A stretch of DNA of 64,000 nt from Maritimibacter alkaliphilus HTCC2654. GTDB taxonomy: Bacteria; Pseudomonadota; Alphaproteobacteria; Rhodobacterales; Rhodobacteraceae. Under the pieces are notes generated by a model. That model searched no databases. It was not told where the DNA came from and saw nothing but the letters and a program-made list of their open reading frames with translations. Position 1 is the first letter of the stretch; every line of letters starts with the position of its first letter. The position numbers and the translations under genes were made by a program. Below are positions 54,674 through 63,863 of this stretch, piece by piece. The stretch covers positions 3,459,906 through 3,523,905 of the forward strand of contig NZ_CH902578.1 of assembly GCF_000152805.1 (NCBI RefSeq). Direction: 5' to 3'.

Positions 54674-55516
54674 ATGACACGACCCATCCGGCGGCGCGCC
54701 GCCGTCACCCTTTCCTTGTGCGCCGTTCTCGTCCTGGCGGCCTGCGGGTCATCCTCGACACGCGGGCGCATGGCGAACCCAAGGCCGCTTTTACCCGAAA
54801 ACTATCAGGCTGCGGGCATCCCGTCGCAATTCGGCGACACCGACCCGATCGACTGGACCGAGCATGACATCCGGCCCTCGGCCTATCCGGTGCACGGGAT
54901 CGACGCCTCGCGGTATCAGGGCGACATCGATTTCGCGACGGCACGGGCGAACGGGGTGAACTTCGCATGGCTGAAGGTGACGGAGGGGGGCGATCACCTC
55001 GACCCCGGATACGAGATCAACGCGCCGCGCGCGCGGGCGGCGGGCGTGCCTGTGGGCGGGTATCACTTCTATTACTTCTGCCGGACCCCGGCAGAGCAGG
55101 CCCGGTGGTTCATCAAGAACGTCCCGCGTGTGGCGGGCGACCTCCCCCCGATGCTGGACATGGAGTGGAACCACCAATCGCGGACCTGCAACCGTCGCCC
55201 GGACGCCGAGACCGTGCGCGACGAGATCCGGCAATACGCGGCCATCGTGACCAGCCACTACGGCACGCCCCCCGTGATCTACGTGACACCCGATTTCTAT
55301 GCCGAGAACGAGCTGGGCAAGCTTGCCGGGTACGAGTTCTGGCTGCGCTCGGTCGCGGCGCATCCGTCGGAGCGGTATCCCGACGAACGCTGGACGTTCT
55401 GGCAATACTCCGGGACCGGGGTCGCCAAGGGCGTGAAGGGGAACGTGGACCTCAACGCCTTTGCGGGCAGCGTGGAAAGCTGGGTCGGCTGGCTTACGGG
55501 GCGGCGTCAGCAGTAG
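54674..55516 (+). CDS. GH25 lysozyme-type lipoprotein
   Basis: 280 residues with lipobox LAAC (Cys24). The GH25 fold: HGIDASRYQGDIDF (Asp77), WLKVTEG, and the catalytic DMEW (Asp162, Glu164), with FWQYSGTGVAKGVKGNVDLN closing the barrel. It should cleave the glycan of peptidoglycan (N-acetylmuramidase). The ATG at 54674 is preferred to an upstream frame. It follows the L,D-transpeptidase gene by 96 bp. Confidence 0.9.
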   Translation: MTRPIRRRAAVTLSLCAVLVLAACGSSSTRGRMANPRPLLPENYQAAGIPSQFGDTDPIDWTEHDIRPSAYPVHGIDASRYQGDIDFATARANGVNFAWLKVTEGGDHLDPGYEINAPRARAAGVPVGGYHFYYFCRTPAEQARWFIKNVPRVAGDLPPMLDMEWNHQSRTCNRRPDAETVRDEIRQYAAIVTSHYGTPPVIYVTPDFYAENELGKLAGYEFWLRSVAAHPSERYPDERWTFWQYSGTGVAKGVKGNVDLNAFAGSVESWVGWLTGRRQQ

Positions 55517-55545
55517 GCGCGCGGCGCGGCGTGATGGTGCGATTC

Positions 55546-55577
55546 AAGATACTAGAATCCTAGTATTCTAGTATCTT
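55546..55577. repeat. perfect 13-bp AT-rich inverted repeat
   Basis: AAGATACTAGAAT (55546-55558) and ATTCTAGTATCTT (55565-55577) separated by CCTAGT, with further internal CTAG pairs. It stands out in a GC-rich genome and lies just past the GH25 gene. It may be its terminator, or a protein site. Confidence 0.6.
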
Positions 55578-55648
55578 TGGCGGGGCATTTTCGGATTTTG
55601 AATCAGAGTGTTACCTGCGAATTTCCGCCCGTTTGCCCGGCAAGAAAC

Positions 55649-55677
55649 GAAAAAAGCCGCCCCATGCCGGGGCGGCT
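55649..55677 (-). terminator. intrinsic terminator after the 38-residue gene
   Basis: On the minus strand AGCCGCCCC-GGCAT-GGGGCGGCT followed by TTTTTCG. Confidence 0.85.
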
Positions 55678-55698
55678 CTTTCATCGATATCGACCGCG

Positions 55699-55815
55699 TC
55701 AGGCCGCTTTGGCCCGCAGGCGCACCTGCTTGCGGTTGCCGCGATGGAACGGGAGATCGATCTTCTCCGTTTTGGCGGTTTCGACAATCGACTTGATCCA
55801 GCGTTGCTTCGACAT
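55699..55815 (-). CDS. 38-residue basic small protein
   Basis: MSKQRWIKSIVETAKTEKID at the N-terminus continues to a basic end KQVRLRAKAA, 38 residues in all. The ATG at 55815 is preceded by GAGAGGCCGAAT, and an intrinsic terminator follows the stop, so it is a complete transcription unit. I recall similar short proteins in Rhodobacteraceae without known function; size and charge suggest binding to nucleic acid or ribosome. Confidence 0.7.
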   Translation of the reverse strand: MSKQRWIKSIVETAKTEKIDLPFHRGNRKQVRLRAKAA

Positions 55816-55975
55816 ATTCGGCCTCTCGTCTCTCGCGGGGTCGGCACCCCGGCGTGTTTCGTTTCGTTGAGACCATGAAGCGCCTGAAATTGGGCGAGTC
55901 TGGGGCAGGTTCGGGGAAAGATACGGCCCGTTTGGGGGCCATTTTGGAAACAATCGCGCCAGACTGTTTCGACTG

Positions 55976-56734
55976 TCAGAGGCGGATCGCGGAAATCAGG
56001 CGGCCATAGTCGGCCTCGTTCCGGTGAACCGACCGGCGATAGGAATAGAAACGGGCCGGGTCGGCATAGGTGCAATGCCGGGTCCATTCGGCGTGGCCCA
56101 CGCCGGCCTCGCGCAAGCGGTGCAGGCCGAAGGCGGGCAGGTCGAACTGCACGCGGTCGCCCGCGCCGCCCGCGAAGAAGCGGCCGTTTTCCGGGTCTTC
56201 GTCCATGAAACGCTCCATGAACTCCGGCCCGACCTCGTAGTTCGGCTGGCTGATGGTGGGGCCGATGACGGCATGGATGTTCTCGCGCGTGGCCCCCAGT
56301 GCGACCATCGCATCGACGGTCGCCTCCAGCACGCCTTCGATGGCGCCGCGCCAACCGGCATGTGCGGCACCCACGACGCCAGCCTCGCGATCCGCGAACA
56401 GCACGGGTTCGCAATCGGCGGTGAGCACCGTCAGCACGATGCCGGGGGTGTTCGTCACCAGCCCATCCGCCTTGGGCCTGTCGCCGGTCTGCGGTTCCGT
56501 CACGGTCACGACGTCGGGGGAGTGGACCTGATGAACGCCCGCGATGTCCACGGGTTCCGCCCCCATGGCCGCCGCCATGCGCGCGCGGTTCATCGCCACG
56601 GCGTCGGCCTGATCGTCGGACCCGCCGCCGCAGTTCAGCCCGGCATAGACGCCCGACGACGCGCCGCCCTTGCGGGTGAAGAACCCGTGGCGGATACCGT
56701 CCAATGCGCTTGCGGTGATGATTTCGAGGTTCAT
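55976..56734 (-). CDS. pgeF: peptidoglycan editing factor PgeF (YfiH, laccase domain)
   Basis: 252 residues with HGFFTRKGGAS, VHSPDV-type HQVHSPDV, TADCEPVLFAD and AHAGWRGA, the conserved His/Cys metal-binding set of the YfiH family. Members were called polyphenol oxidases and are now linked to removing misincorporated amino acids from peptidoglycan precursors. Its ATG overlaps the stop of the upstream methyltransferase gene (ATGA). Confidence 0.92.
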   Translation of the reverse strand: MNLEIITASALDGIRHGFFTRKGGASSGVYAGLNCGGGSDDQADAVAMNRARMAAAMGAEPVDIAGVHQVHSPDVVTVTEPQTGDRPKADGLVTNTPGIVLTVLTADCEPVLFADREAGVVGAAHAGWRGAIEGVLEATVDAMVALGATRENIHAVIGPTISQPNYEVGPEFMERFMDEDPENGRFFAGGAGDRVQFDLPAFGLHRLREAGVGHAEWTRHCTYADPARFYSYRRSVHRNEADYGRLISAIRL

Positions 56735-57789
56735 GTCTCGAGCCCCGGCAACATGGCTGCCCCTTCCGGCACGAATGCGAGTGTCTTGAACAGGGTTCCC
56801 ATTTCATCGGGGTGCGTCAAGCGGCGATGCGCGGCGACGTGGCGGGTGAGCGGTTCTCCCTCCAGCCGGGCGGCAAGGGCTTGGGCGCGCGCCGTGATGC
56901 CGAGCCGTTCCAGAAAGACCCCCTGTGGCGTGAGGCGGGAATGGGTGAGGCGGGTGGCGGCCAGCGCCAGTGCCTCGAAATCCACATGCGCGGTCAGGTC
57001 CGCCGCGCCGGGATTGGCGAGCGGATCGGCGGCTTCGTGCTTGGCGACGGCCTGAAGCGTGTCGCCGAGCGAATGCCAGTCGCCATAGTCGATGACGAGG
57101 GCGGCACCGCCCTGCGCGGCGATACGCCGGTCGATTTCCGCCATGACGGCATCGGCTGCGGGGCGCAGTTCGACGAGGTCGCCCGGTTGTGCGTCGGTCC
57201 ACCGGTCGAGTGGTGCATGAGCGGTCGGACCACCGAGGCCGAAAGTGAGCGCACCGTCTTTCAGCCCCACCTGCCGCTCGCGCCAGTCGTCCGCGTCGCG
57301 CTGGAACTGGCGCACGGGCAGGGCGTCGAAGAATTCGTTGGCGACGAGGAAAAGGGGGCCGTCCGGCGCATCCTCCAAACTGTCCACCCAAGTGACGCCA
57401 TAGCCCGTGAGCGTCGCCTGCTGGCGTTCGCGCAAACGGGGCGAGGCTTCGACGAGCACGATCCGCGCGGCGTCGTGAAACCCCGGCACGCCCCGCGTGG
57501 CGCGCAGGATGTCGGCCATGAGGGTGCCGCGACCGGGGCCAAGCTCGGCCAGAACGAAAGGGGCGGGCGATCCCTGATCCATCCAGCCTTGTGCCAGACA
57601 CAGCCCGACCAGTTCCCCGAACATCTGCGAAATCTCGGGGGCCGTGGTGAAATCGCCCGCCGAGCCGAAAGGGTCGCGCGTCGTGTAATAGCCGTGCTCG
57701 GGATCGAGCAGGCATTCGGCCATGAAATCGGCCACGCTCATCGGTCCGGTGCCTTCGATCCGGGCGCGGAGTTTGTCGGCGAGGCTCAC
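56731..57789 (-). CDS. SAM-dependent methyltransferase, MidA/NDUFAF7 family
   Basis: 352 residues from a GTG at 57789 that overlaps the lgt stop (GTGA). It contains FMAECLLDPEHGYYTTRDPFG, the SAM site LAELGPGRGTLMADIL and ANEFFDALPVRQF. Mitochondrial NDUFAF7 methylates a complex I subunit; the bacterial role is less clear. The longer frame upstream runs antiparallel in frame space through lgt and was rejected. Confidence 0.9.
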   Translation of the reverse strand: MSLADKLRARIEGTGPMSVADFMAECLLDPEHGYYTTRDPFGSAGDFTTAPEISQMFGELVGLCLAQGWMDQGSPAPFVLAELGPGRGTLMADILRATRGVPGFHDAARIVLVEASPRLRERQQATLTGYGVTWVDSLEDAPDGPLFLVANEFFDALPVRQFQRDADDWRERQVGLKDGALTFGLGGPTAHAPLDRWTDAQPGDLVELRPAADAVMAEIDRRIAAQGGAALVIDYGDWHSLGDTLQAVAKHEAADPLANPGAADLTAHVDFEALALAATRLTHSRLTPQGVFLERLGITARAQALAARLEGEPLTRHVAAHRRLTHPDEMGTLFKTLAFVPEGAAMLPGLET

Positions 57790-58676
57790 GTCCGGCTGCG
57801 GCGGGCCGCCCAGATCAGGGTGGCGATGCCGACGAGGATCATGGGGGTGGACAGAAGCTGGCCCATCGTGATGCCGAAGGACGGCGAACCGATGACGTAA
57901 CCCATCGGATTGTCCAGCGTGATGAACTGCGCGTCCGCCTGCCGGAAGAATTCGACGATGAACCGGGCAAGGCCGTAGCCCAGAAAGAACAGGCCCGCGA
58001 GCATGGCGGGGCGTTTCAGCCAGCCGCGTTTGAAGGCAAGGTACAAAAGAACCGTGCCAAGGATCACGCCTTCGAGAAGCGCCTCGTAAAGCTGCGAGGG
58101 ATGGCGGGCACAGACCTTGCCCGCCGTGGCGCAGGCCTGTGCGGCGGGGCCGGGGAAGACCACGCCCCAAGGCGCATCGGTCGGGCGGCCCCAAAGCTCG
58201 CCGTTGACGAAATTCGCGATCCGCACGAGGGCGAGGGCCGGGGGCGTGGCGATGGCCAGAAGATCGGCGACGGAGGCGGTGACCAGACCGTGCTTGCGCG
58301 AAAACAGGATCACGCCGACGACCACACCAAGAAACCCGCCGTGGAACGCCATGCCGCCCTGCCAGATCTTGAAGATGTCGAGCGGGTTCTGGAGGTAGTA
58401 TCCGGGTTGGTAGAACAGCACGAATCCAAGCCGTCCGCCAAGGATGATACCCGCGACCATCCACGTCACGAGCTCTTCGAGCTGGGCGCGCGTCATGGCG
58501 GGGTTTTCGTCACGCCACAGCGGCGGGCGCGAGATCGCCATGCGGATGATCCACCACCCGATCCCGATGCCGACGATATAGCCCAGCGCATACCAGCGAA
58601 TCGCGAAATGCAGTCCGAACAGGTCGAATGCGAACGCCTCTGGCGACAGGTTCGGAAATTGGATTGCAGCCCACAT
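57786..58676 (-). CDS. lgt: prolipoprotein diacylglyceryl transferase
   Basis: 296-residue inner-membrane enzyme that adds diacylglycerol to lipoprotein cysteines, the first step in making lipoproteins such as the three encoded nearby. RIANFVNGELWGRPTD is the signature, with HPSQLYEALLEG and GYGLARFIVEFFRQ further on and about seven helices. First gene of the lgt-midA-pgeF overlap operon; divergent from ubiK. Confidence 0.95.
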   Translation of the reverse strand: MWAAIQFPNLSPEAFAFDLFGLHFAIRWYALGYIVGIGIGWWIIRMAISRPPLWRDENPAMTRAQLEELVTWMVAGIILGGRLGFVLFYQPGYYLQNPLDIFKIWQGGMAFHGGFLGVVVGVILFSRKHGLVTASVADLLAIATPPALALVRIANFVNGELWGRPTDAPWGVVFPGPAAQACATAGKVCARHPSQLYEALLEGVILGTVLLYLAFKRGWLKRPAMLAGLFFLGYGLARFIVEFFRQADAQFITLDNPMGYVIGSPSFGITMGQLLSTPMILVGIATLIWAARRSRT

Positions 58677-58813
58677 GGCCGTTTGGTGCGCCGCTCGCGC
58701 GGCAGTGTCAACCTGTCACGCTCTGTTGAGAATCGCGGCCATCTTGCCCATATAGTGAACAAGCACCGGCCCAAGGGCGTTCATTCATGAGGGCCGGGCA
58801 ACAGGAGATCGAA

Positions 58814-59080
58814 ATGCAGACGCGAAACAAGGTGCTGGACGACCTGTCTCAGCTCATGACCAATGCAATGGGCGTGGCGCAGGGGGCGCGGACCGAAGCC
58901 GAGACGGCGATGAAAAGCTGGATGGACCGCTGGCTCGCCGACCGGGATTTCGTGACGCGCGAGGAATTCGACGCGGTGCGCGCGATGGCGCAGAAAGCCC
59001 GCGAGGAGAACGAAGCCCTGAAGGCCCGCATCGAAGCGATGGAAGCGGGGGCTGCAAAAAAGCCCGCGGCGAAAGAGTGA
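58814..59080 (+). CDS. UbiK-like accessory factor (BMFP family)
   Basis: 88 residues from the ATG at 58814 with AGGAGATCG upstream: MQTRNKVLDDLSQLMTNAM, a central helix and a C-terminal coiled coil (REEFDAVRAMAQKAREENEAL) with a basic end. This is the BMFP/UbiK layout, proteins supporting ubiquinone synthesis and binding membranes. It overlaps the CAP-domain gene start. Confidence 0.85.
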   Translation: MQTRNKVLDDLSQLMTNAMGVAQGARTEAETAMKSWMDRWLADRDFVTREEFDAVRAMAQKAREENEALKARIEAMEAGAAKKPAAKE

Positions 59081-59547
59081 TGCCTTACGTCACGGCCCTG
59101 GTTGCGGCCGTGGCGATCAGTCTTTCGGCAACGGTCGCTTCTGCCTGTAACCTTCCCCCCAATGCGGCGAGCCTTATGGCCGACGCCGGATCGCAGATGA
59201 ATTCCGTGCGATCCGCGAACGGGCGCGCGACCCTGAGACGGGATGCGCGGCTGGACCGGGCGGCCCAGCGCCACGCCTGCTGGATGTCCACGAACGGCAC
59301 GTTTTCGCATCAGGGCGGCGGCAACTCGAGCCCGAGCGACCGGATCGCAGCGACCGGGTATCCCGCGCGCATGACCTCCGAGAATATCGCGCAGGGCCAG
59401 TCGTCCGGGTCCGAACTCATGTCGGACTGGATGATGTCGCAGGGCCACCGCGAGAACATCCTGCGCCGCGCCGCACAGGATTACGGCGTCGGCGTCGCGC
59501 TTCTGAGCGGTCGCGTGGTCTGGGTCATGCTCTACGCCGCGCAGTAG
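59080..59547 (+). CDS. secreted CAP/SCP-domain protein
   Basis: 155 residues from the ATG at 59080, which overlaps the ubiK stop; a GTG one codon earlier is possible. Signal peptide to SATVASAC. CAP motifs: QRHACWMSTNGTFSHQGGG, SENIAQGQ and MSQGHRENILRR. It is related to the CAP lipoprotein at 53036-53623 but more GC-rich and without a lipobox-type anchor, although Cys follows the signal region. Confidence 0.85.
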   Translation: MPYVTALVAAVAISLSATVASACNLPPNAASLMADAGSQMNSVRSANGRATLRRDARLDRAAQRHACWMSTNGTFSHQGGGNSSPSDRIAATGYPARMTSENIAQGQSSGSELMSDWMMSQGHRENILRRAAQDYGVGVALLSGRVVWVMLYAAQ

Positions 59548-59630
59548 CCGGCGTTTCACGAAACCCGCATTCGTGAGGCATACTCTGTGGCTTTGTGTGC
59601 CTTTGCTTGGCTTATTTCGATCCCGAGCGT

Positions 59631-60437
59631 CTATTTCAGGATCGGGGGCTTCGACGGGTCGGACCCCGGAGCCTTGCGTTCCACGGGTTCGGGCGCTTCG
59701 GGTTCCGGCATGTCGAAGCGCAGGCCGACGCGCGCCAGCCGTTTGGCGACCGGATCGCTTGTATCGAAGAACGCGACGTCCAGCCGCTGATCGGCCCCGG
59801 AAAACGTCATCGCCTCCTGCGCGGCGCGGGCCAGCGGTTCGTGTGCATCCGGGTCGGCGTCGATGAACGCCAGAACCAGCCCCTGACTGTCATCGTCATA
59901 CACCGCGCGGGCGAGCGTCGCGTGGTCGCAGAACCGGCCCGCCGCGGCAAGCTTGCCCTGTAGCCCGGTGATGAGCCGGTCGGTCAGACCCGTGGGCGGT
60001 TCGAGCGCGCGGACCTGGCTTTCCACCTCTTCCGGCGCGGGGCCAAGTGTCTGGGCGAGCCAGTCGACGGCGGCGGCCGGGATCAGGATGGAGGAGGGCG
60101 CGGCGCCGAGGTTGACGCCCAGACCGATGCCAGATCCCGCGATCATCGCCGCGACGACGCGACCGGGCAGGGCGGCGTAGGGCGCCGGTCCTTCCGAGAA
60201 CGTGGACAGCCGATCCTCCCGGTCGAACACCAGCACGTAGCGGTCGGGCGGCTCGCCCTCGGCCGCTTCCAGTTCGAAAATCTCAGGGTTCACCGAGTCG
60301 CCCCGCGATTCTTCCTTGAGCAGCAGGAACAGTTCGTCATCCGCCAGACGCTCGTAAAACCCGAGCCGGGCGGCGTCGTCATCGAGGTCGGCCTGCATCG
60401 CCGCATGGGCGATATCGAGCGGTGTCTCTTCGGTCAT
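59631..60437 (-). CDS. SseB family protein
   Basis: 268 residues from the ATG at 60437 (MTEETPLDIAHAAMQADL). The N-terminal half has the SseB N-domain (FYERLADDELFLLL, RYVLVFDREDRLSTFS) and the C-terminal half an SseB C-domain (VYDDDSQGLVLAFIDADPD). Function in this group is unknown. It overlaps the glycosylase gene upstream by 4 bp. Confidence 0.82.
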   Translation of the reverse strand: MTEETPLDIAHAAMQADLDDDAARLGFYERLADDELFLLLKEESRGDSVNPEIFELEAAEGEPPDRYVLVFDREDRLSTFSEGPAPYAALPGRVVAAMIAGSGIGLGVNLGAAPSSILIPAAAVDWLAQTLGPAPEEVESQVRALEPPTGLTDRLITGLQGKLAAAGRFCDHATLARAVYDDDSQGLVLAFIDADPDAHEPLARAAQEAMTFSGADQRLDVAFFDTSDPVAKRLARVGLRFDMPEPEAPEPVERKAPGSDPSKPPILK

Positions 60438-61027
60438 GGGTTCAACGCCTCCGCCACACGGGTTCTGAGGACCGGAAGAAGATCGGCCTCGAACCACGGG
60501 TTTTTCCTGAGCCACCCGGTATTGCGCCAAGACGGATGAGGCAAGGGCAGTATGTCCGGCAGATGGTCACGCCAGCCGCGCACCGTGTCGGTCAGGCTGG
60601 CGCGCGTGCCAAGATAGCGGCGCTGGGCATAGGCCCCGACAAGCAGCGTCAGGGTCGGTGCAAGCGTGGCGTCGACCGCGTCGTGCCATGTTTCGGCGCA
60701 GACCCGAGGTGGGGGAAGGTCCGACCCACGCGCGTCGTAGCCGGGAAAGCAGAACGCCATCGGCGTGATCGCGATGCGTGCGCGGTCATAGAAGGTGTCG
60801 CGGTCCACGCCCATCCAGTCGCGCAGCCGGTCGCCGGACGGGTCATTGAACGGAATCCCGCTTTCGTGAACCCGCAGTCCCGGCGCCTGTCCGATCACGC
60901 GCAGGCGCGCGGACGGGTCGAACCACGCCACGGGGCGCGGCTCATGCCCGGTCGCCGTCGCGCGAAATGCGGCGGCGCAAATGCGGCATTTCCTGATCTG
61001 ATCCGCGAGGGGGTCGGTGCCTTGCAT
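60434..61027 (-). CDS. uracil-DNA glycosylase family protein
   Basis: 197 residues with the UDG-superfamily pattern VIGQAPGLRVHESGIPFND (active-site loop) and LPHPSWRNTGW (base-flip loop). Two N-terminal cysteines (CRIC) are visible but a full iron-sulfur set is not clear. It would remove damaged bases; substrate preference unknown. The ATG at 61027 heads a two-gene operon with sseB. Confidence 0.88.
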   Translation of the reverse strand: MQGTDPLADQIRKCRICAAAFRATATGHEPRPVAWFDPSARLRVIGQAPGLRVHESGIPFNDPSGDRLRDWMGVDRDTFYDRARIAITPMAFCFPGYDARGSDLPPPRVCAETWHDAVDATLAPTLTLLVGAYAQRRYLGTRASLTDTVRGWRDHLPDILPLPHPSWRNTGWLRKNPWFEADLLPVLRTRVAEALNP

Positions 61028-61217
61028 AACAGGAGGTTAAGCGTGACGAGCCGCGTCAACAATACGCCGGACACGCACAGAACTTTTCACGAATTGTCCA
61101 CCGTCGTGCCCCAATTCGGTCCCTAAGGGCAGGATATCCATAGTGCGTGCCGTCCCGACGGGGTCGGAATTCGTACGAGTCTTTGGGATCGGTTTACCCC
61201 CAGGATTTGAGGGCAAA

Positions 61218-62294
61218 ATGTCAACGAGCAGGCTGAGCGCCTATTACATCGGCACCTATGCCGATCTGGACCTCGCGGAAGGCGACACGGTTGCAAAGAC
61301 CGCCGGTCGGCTCGTGGGGTTTCGGCTTGGCGATGCCCAGCACCCGGCGCATTCCCGCGAAAACACGTTGATCCTGACCGATTGCGGCGCGGATCGCGCG
61401 GACACCCTGACCTGGGGTGGACGCAGCGCCGACATGCTGGCTTCGCTCCACGTGTCGGTGAAGCTGACCTATACGGATCGCAAGACCGATACGACGTGGA
61501 TGATCGTGTTGCAGGACGATGCGGGGCGCGTGTTCCTGACACCGTTCGCGGACGGGTCCGAGTTCTCCGAAGCCTTCGTCGAGAAGCCGATCCAGACCAT
61601 CGAAATCGAGACGATCACGGGTGAACATTACCGCGCGGCGGTCAAGAAACTAGCCGATCAGGGTTACGTCTGTTTCGGCTCGGACACGCGGATCGAAACG
61701 CCTGACGGACTGCGCAAGGTCGTGCGCCTGAAGCCCGGCGATCTCGTGAACACTGTCGATCACGGCCCGCAGCCGATCCGCTGGGTCGCGATGCGCCGTC
61801 TGGGGCCGCTGGAACTGCGCGCCAATCCGGCGATCCGCCCGATCCGGGTCAAGAAGGGCGCGCTGGGCCACGGCTTGCCGGAGCGCGACGTGCTGCTTTC
61901 GCCGCAACACCGGGTTCTGGTGCGCTCGCGCCTTGCCATGCGGATGTTTGGGACGACCGAGGTGCTGGTGGCGGTGAAATCGCTTCTGGGCCTGCCCGGT
62001 TTCGAGGTGGCCGAAGATGTGGGCGGCGTCATCTACGTCCACCTCCTGTTCGACGATCACGAGGTCATCATGGCCGATGGCGCACCGATGGAGAGCCTGT
62101 TTCTGGGGACCGGCGCGCGGGAAGCGGTCGGGCAGGAGGCGCTGGAGGAAATCCGCGCGATCATGCCCGAACTGGTCGATATGATGGTCGCCGGGAACGG
62201 CAGCCCGGCCCGCCCGCTGACCGACAGCGACCGGGCCGCCGAGATGGGGCAGATCCACCGGCAAAGCGATGTCGCGCTGATCGCGGGGTTCTGA
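61218..62294 (+). CDS. Hint-domain-containing protein
   Basis: 358 residues from the ATG at 61218 after GAGGGC. N-terminal about 140 residues of unknown beta-rich type; then a Hint_2 domain beginning at Cys152 (GYVCFGSDTRIETPDG) with VRLKPGDLVNT, LLSPQHRVLV and FDDHEVIMADGAPMESL. These domains are frequent in Rhodobacteraceae proteins; whether this one cleaves itself is not known. It stands alone. Confidence 0.88.
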   Translation: MSTSRLSAYYIGTYADLDLAEGDTVAKTAGRLVGFRLGDAQHPAHSRENTLILTDCGADRADTLTWGGRSADMLASLHVSVKLTYTDRKTDTTWMIVLQDDAGRVFLTPFADGSEFSEAFVEKPIQTIEIETITGEHYRAAVKKLADQGYVCFGSDTRIETPDGLRKVVRLKPGDLVNTVDHGPQPIRWVAMRRLGPLELRANPAIRPIRVKKGALGHGLPERDVLLSPQHRVLVRSRLAMRMFGTTEVLVAVKSLLGLPGFEVAEDVGGVIYVHLLFDDHEVIMADGAPMESLFLGTGAREAVGQEALEEIRAIMPELVDMMVAGNGSPARPLTDSDRAAEMGQIHRQSDVALIAGF

Positions 62295-62369
62295 GGCGAC
62301 ATCGGGCGGCATTGAGCCTGACCTGACGTTTCGCTACACGGGCTGAAACCCTGTGGAGACGTCGCGCGC

Positions 62370-63668
62370 ATGTATCGGGTCTGGAACTTCATCGCCAATT
62401 ACTCGGTCCTGCTCGTCGGCGGCGCGTTGATCGCGCTCGTCTGGGCGAACCTCGACACCGAAAGTTACCGCCATTTCATCCACTATCCGCTGTGGTTCAA
62501 CGGCTGGATCGGTCTCGACCTGCATGCATGGGACGCGGCTTTCGGGCCCGAAGCGGGACGGTTCGAAACCGGCGATGTCGAGAGCGTGCTGACCGTTCAG
62601 ACGCTCGTGAACGATCTGCTGATGGCGTTTTTCTTCGCTTTCGCGGGCAAGGAGGTGTGGGAGGCGCTGATCCTGAAACGCGGTGCCCTGCGGGGTCGCA
62701 AGGCCGCCACGCCCCTGATCGCGACCCTTGGCGGGATGCTTGGACCGATTGTCGTCTTTCTCTCGCTGGCTTCCCTCATGGGGTCCGACATCTATGACGC
62801 GGTGGCCCGTGGCTGGGCGGTTCCGACCGCTTCGGACATCGCGTTTTCCTATATCGTCGGGCGGGTCGTGTTCGGGGCCGGGCACCCGGCGCTCAGGTTC
62901 CTGCTGCTTCTGGCCATCGCCGACGATGCGGGCGGGCTCGTCATCCTCGCCCTGTTCTACCCGCCGGGCGACTTCGCGCCGGAATGGCTTGCCGTGTCCC
63001 TGTTCGCTTCGGTCTTCGTCTATCTGGCCTTCAACCTGATCCCGCGCCGGATGGATCGGGGCGACCAGACGCGGGCGCGGTCGACATGGGTGCGCCTGAA
63101 CCTCAAATGGTATCCCTACGCCATTGCCGGGATCGTCAGCCTGCTCGCCTTCACGCAGTCGGGCCTTCACCCCGCGCTCGGGCTGCTGCCCGTCATTCCG
63201 GCCATTCCCCATGCCGACCGGGCCTTCGGTATCTTCGCCGAGGCCGAAACGCATCTGCACGACATCCTAAACCAGATCGAACATGCGCTACAGATCCCGG
63301 TCGAATTGATCCTGTTCCTGTTTGGGCTGGTGAACGCCGGGGTGGCGTTTGCCGCCTTGGCCGAGCCGACATGGCTGGTTCTGGGCGGGCTGGTCATCGG
63401 CAAGCCCGTCGGCATTTTCCTGTTCGGGCTTGTCGCGGCGCGGCTCTTGCGGCTCGGCTTGCCAGAAGGAATGCGCGTGGCCGATCTTTTCATCGTCGGT
63501 ATCGTCGCCGCGATGGGGTTCACGGTGGCGCTGTTCTTCGCGGCAGCGGCCTTCGACCCCGGTCCGGTGCAGGACGCGGCCAAGATCGGCGCCTTCTTCA
63601 GTCTGGGGGCCGCGATCCTTGCCATTGCACTGGGTAAATTGTTGCGGGTCGAGAAACGCCGGGCCTGA
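62370..63668 (+). CDS. nhaA: Na+/H+ antiporter NhaA
   Basis: 432-residue membrane protein with about 12 helices. The ion-binding pair is in AIADDAGGLVI, the NhaA Asp-Asp motif in a varied context. Other family marks: PTASDIAFSY, GKPVGIFLFG and GIVAAMGFTVALFFA. It exports Na+ in exchange for protons, regulating pH and salt. The ATG at 62370 (MYRVWNFIANY) is the natural start. Confidence 0.9.
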   Translation: MYRVWNFIANYSVLLVGGALIALVWANLDTESYRHFIHYPLWFNGWIGLDLHAWDAAFGPEAGRFETGDVESVLTVQTLVNDLLMAFFFAFAGKEVWEALILKRGALRGRKAATPLIATLGGMLGPIVVFLSLASLMGSDIYDAVARGWAVPTASDIAFSYIVGRVVFGAGHPALRFLLLLAIADDAGGLVILALFYPPGDFAPEWLAVSLFASVFVYLAFNLIPRRMDRGDQTRARSTWVRLNLKWYPYAIAGIVSLLAFTQSGLHPALGLLPVIPAIPHADRAFGIFAEAETHLHDILNQIEHALQIPVELILFLFGLVNAGVAFAALAEPTWLVLGGLVIGKPVGIFLFGLVAARLLRLGLPEGMRVADLFIVGIVAAMGFTVALFFAAAAFDPGPVQDAAKIGAFFSLGAAILAIALGKLLRVEKRRA

Positions 63669-63863
63669 ATCGGGCGCGTCGTGTACGATCCGGACCAAAG
63701 ATCACCGGGTATTGTGCCGTTTTCCGGCCCAATTCCGAGACAAAGCGTTGTATTGAAGGCGTTTGATCCGACATAATGACGCCAGATTGGCCTAATATAG
63801 CGTATCCTTAACGCGGCCCGGACTACACCGGGCCCTGGGGCAGCAGCAGTCACCGGGGTTCGA

